Positions 62,047 to 64,000 of a DNA stretch of 64,000 nucleotides are shown here, piece by piece. The DNA is from JAJDXW01 sp965214795 (lineage in GTDB: Bacteria; Pseudomonadota; Gammaproteobacteria; HK1): assembly GCA_965214795.1 (NCBI GenBank), contig OZ243976.1:2418001-2482000 (forward strand). Reading direction: 5' to 3'. The stretch's first letter is position 1. Each line of letters starts with the position of its first letter. The notes under the pieces were generated by a model that was given only the letters and a program-made list of their open reading frames with translations, searched no databases and was not told where the DNA came from. Position numbers and translations under genes: made by a program.

Positions 62047-63463
62047 AGATGTGGTAGTAGTGGAAGAACTCCGCCGGGACCGGGTGCAGAAACACGTCGC
62101 GCGACTCCTGCTCCTTGAACGCGATGTAGTGGTCGATCACGTCCTGCGTGAAGACGCCGCCCTCGAGCAGGTAGCCGTGGTCCTCGCCGAGCGCGGCCAC
62201 TGCCTCCTCCATCGACGACGGGACCTGGGGGATGTTCCCCGCCTCCTCGGGCGAGAGCTCGTAGATGTCCGTGTCCGTGGGATCGCCGGGATCGATCCGG
62301 TTCCGGATGCCGTCGAGGCCCGCCATCATCATCGCCGCGAACGCGAGGTAGGTGTTCGCGGAAGGGTCCGGCGGACGAAACTCGACGCGCTTGCTGGACG
62401 CCGTCGTCTCGTAGGTGGGGATCCGCACCGCCGCCGAGCGGTTGCGCTGGGAGTAGGCGAGGTAGGTCGGCGCCTCGAAGCCGGGGACCAGGCGTTTGTA
62501 GGAGTTGGTCGTCGGCGCGCAGAAGGCGAGCAGAGACGGGCCGTGCCGGAGGAGGCCGCCGATGTAGTGGCGCGCGAGCTCCGAGAGCTGGGCGTAGCCG
62601 TCCGCGTCGTAGAAGAGCGGCGTGTCGCCGAGCCAGAGAGACTGGTGCACGTGCATCCCGGTGCCGTTGTCGCCGAACAGGGGCTTCGGCATGAAGGTCG
62701 CGGACTTGCCGTGGGCCCGGGCCACGTTGCGGATGATGTGCTTGTACCACTGGGTCTCGTCCGCCTTGTCGCGCAACGTGTTGAAGCGGGTCGCGATCTC
62801 GCCCTGTCCGCCGGTCGCCACCTCGTGGTGATGCACCTCGAACGGTATGCCGATCCGCTCCATCTTCTCCGCCATCTCCCAGCGCAGGTCGGAGAGCTTG
62901 TCGAAGGGCGGCACCGGGGTGTAGCCCTGCTTCGGCGGGATCTTGTAGCCGGTGTTGTTGCCGTCTTCGTCGCGGGCGGAGTTCCAGTCCGCCTCGTCGG
63001 ATTCGACGAGGTGGAACGACGAGTTGATCTTGAGGCCGAACTGCACGTGCTCGAACAGGAAGAACTCGATCTCGGGGCCGAAGAACGCCTTGTCGGCGAT
63101 GCCGGAGGCCCCGAGGTGGTTCTCGGCCTTGGTGGCGACGTAGCGCGGGTCGCGCGTGTAGTGTTCGCCGGTGATCGGGTCGTGGACGTCGCAGATCAGC
63201 TTGAGGGTCGGCTCCGACTCTGTCGGGTCGATCCGGGCCGAGTCGAGGTCCGGGCGCAGAAGCATGTCCGATTCGTCGATTGACTGGAAGCCCCGCAGAC
63301 TGGATCCGTCGAAGCCGAGACCGCGTTCGACGATACCCTCGTCCAACCTCGAAGCGGGGATCGAGAAATGCTGCCAGCGACCGATGAGGTCGGTGACGAG
63401 CAGGTCCACCCGCCGTATGTCGTTGTCGCTGATAATTGCCTGTACATCGGCAAGTGTCGCCAT
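62045..63463 (-). CDS. glnA: Glutamine synthetase, type I
   Basis: A 472-residue GSI enzyme that makes glutamine from glutamate, ammonia and ATP as a dodecamer. Signatures: VERGLGFDGSSLRGFQSIDE, FFGPEIEFFLFEHV (metal-binding Glu), KPLFGDNGTGMHVHQSLW (the NGxGxHxH signature), PTNSYKRLVPGFEAP and RVEFRPPDPSANTYLAFAAM. The probable adenylylation Tyr lies in DIYELSPEEAG, so control by GlnE is likely. No clear sigma54 site was found in the 260 nt upstream. It ends at R1 copy E. Confidence 0.95.
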   Translation of the reverse strand: MATLADVQAIISDNDIRRVDLLVTDLIGRWQHFSIPASRLDEGIVERGLGFDGSSLRGFQSIDESDMLLRPDLDSARIDPTESEPTLKLICDVHDPITGEHYTRDPRYVATKAENHLGASGIADKAFFGPEIEFFLFEHVQFGLKINSSFHLVESDEADWNSARDEDGNNTGYKIPPKQGYTPVPPFDKLSDLRWEMAEKMERIGIPFEVHHHEVATGGQGEIATRFNTLRDKADETQWYKHIIRNVARAHGKSATFMPKPLFGDNGTGMHVHQSLWLGDTPLFYDADGYAQLSELARHYIGGLLRHGPSLLAFCAPTTNSYKRLVPGFEAPTYLAYSQRNRSAAVRIPTYETTASSKRVEFRPPDPSANTYLAFAAMMMAGLDGIRNRIDPGDPTDTDIYELSPEEAGNIPQVPSSMEEAVAALGEDHGYLLEGGVFTQDVIDHYIAFKEQESRDVFLHPVPAEFFHYYHI

Positions 63464-63725
63464 CGCTCGGTACCTCTCATGCCATCCGGCCGCGGCCCGG
63501 CGATGGGGCGGCGGCTGCCGAGTGAACGGATGCGATTCGCATCGGCCTCGAGTCGGCCGTGACGGTGCGATGTCGAATCGCGGGAGGGCGCATGTTGTTA
63601 TAGCGAGAAGGGAATTTCAACTCCGAGGCGGTGCGGGCGGCGCGCGAGCGGACGCCTGCGGCCGAACCTCCGCGACCGGGCGCCCGCAACCGTTGCCCGG
63701 TGCCTTGCCCCGCGGTCCGCAGCCA

Positions 63726-63947
63726 GCCCGAAAAAATCACCGACTTCCCGCTGCGGCCGCCCATCCGCTCGCGGTCGCGGGACGTACTCCCGCAAGCCGC
63801 CCAAGTCGCTTCGGCCGCGCGCACGCGCCAGTGTCGACCACGCCTCGGCCGCGCACGCGCGCGCGCTCGGTCCGGGCGGCCCGTTCCTCCATGAGATCGT
63901 GGGGCATCCTGGCGCCCTCGCGACGAAAGTCGGTGATTTTTTCGGGC
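63726..63947 (+). repeat. R1 element copy F (long form)
   Basis: 222 bp with perfect ends GCCCGAAAAAATCACCGAC and GTCGGTGATTTTTTCGGGC. It carries an extra short duplication in the middle (GCCGCCCAAGTCGCTTCGG). Its last base is the first base (on the plus strand) of the stop codon of the acyl-CoA synthetase-like gene, so it directly follows that gene's coding end. The 260 nt between it and glnA hold no clear gene. Confidence 0.9.
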
Positions 63948-64000
63948 TAACCGCCGAGCGCCTCCGCGCGGAGCTTGAACTTCTGGATCTTGCCCGTCGA
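63947..64000 (-). CDS. Acyl-CoA synthetase/AMP-binding enzyme, C-terminal end only
   Basis: The last 17 codons read STGKIQKFKLRAEALGG and then TAG. The TGKIQKFKLR pattern is the C-terminal catalytic lysine motif of acyl-CoA/acyl-acid synthetases of the ANL superfamily. The rest is beyond the window, so the substrate class cannot be told. Confidence 0.75.
   Translation of the reverse strand, partial: STGKIQKFKLRAEALGG

Noticed and set aside
63464..63725. Sigma54/NtrC promoter for glnA
   Set aside because: No GG-N10-GC pair with the expected TGGCAC / TTGC context was found on the minus strand.

Overview
The window is GC-rich DNA (roughly two thirds G+C by eye) from what looks like an uncultivated proteobacterium. 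It has aerobic-type cobaltochelatase genes (cobS, cobT), type I glutamine synthetase, ArfB-type ribosome rescue, an RND efflux pump and two Opp/Dpp-type ABC transporters. Start codons are often GTG, and many genes overlap by 1-4 nt. No rRNA or tRNA gene was seen. Both edges cut genes: cobT at the left, and an acyl-CoA synthetase-like gene at the right.

Layout. 1-8.7 kb (minus strand): cobT (partial), cobS, metF, an RND pump and its adaptor. 9.0-12.1 kb (minus): an AAA ATPase, then two peptide-transporter permeases. 12.9-30.1 kb (plus): arfB, then a BREX-type phage-defence operon (brxA-position gene, brxB, brxC, pglX, pglZ, brxL) interrupted by accessory genes. These are an AAA ATPase with a DUF4276 remnant, a toxin-antitoxin pair, a PHP-ATPase fusion and an AlbA_2/Schlafen-like protein. 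30.1-31.8 kb (minus): a solute-binding protein that may once have adjoined the permeases at 10.3-12.1 kb. 32.5-38.6 kb (plus): a glycan cluster of three glycosyltransferases, a histidine phosphatase and a polysaccharide deacetylase. 38.9-48.6 kb: an MFS transporter (minus), a small membrane protein, and a complete Dpp/Yej-like transporter with a fused double ATPase. 49.0-54.3 kb (minus): M48 protease, DUF898 protein, a frameshifted alpha/beta hydrolase, HicAB, a Nudix hydrolase and an SDR. 54.8-57.7 kb (plus): a probable selenoprotein related to glycine/sarcosine reductase component B, a deoxyribosyltransferase-like protein and a luciferase-like oxidoreductase. 57.9-64 kb (minus): an M16 protease, glnA and the acyl-CoA synthetase end.

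The most unusual points are these. (1) The BREX operon keeps long open brxB, brxC, pglZ and brxL, but its pglX has lost the whole methyltransferase core in frame. The two neighbouring effector-like genes (DUF4276 and a DUF4258 toxin) are also broken, and the pglX 3' end exists twice around the toxin-antitoxin pair. (2) An in-frame TGA at 55468 sits in a U-P-V-C motif and is best read as selenocysteine. (3) Six copies of an undescribed 178-222 bp non-coding element (called R1 here) with about 21-bp terminal inverted repeats lie in intergenic DNA, all in the same orientation; one copy shows paired changes in both arms. (4) A second element (R2) is inserted inside one R1 copy with a perfect 10-bp target duplication, and a longer R2 copy lies at 54.5 kb. 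Short tandem repeats are scattered through the non-coding DNA.
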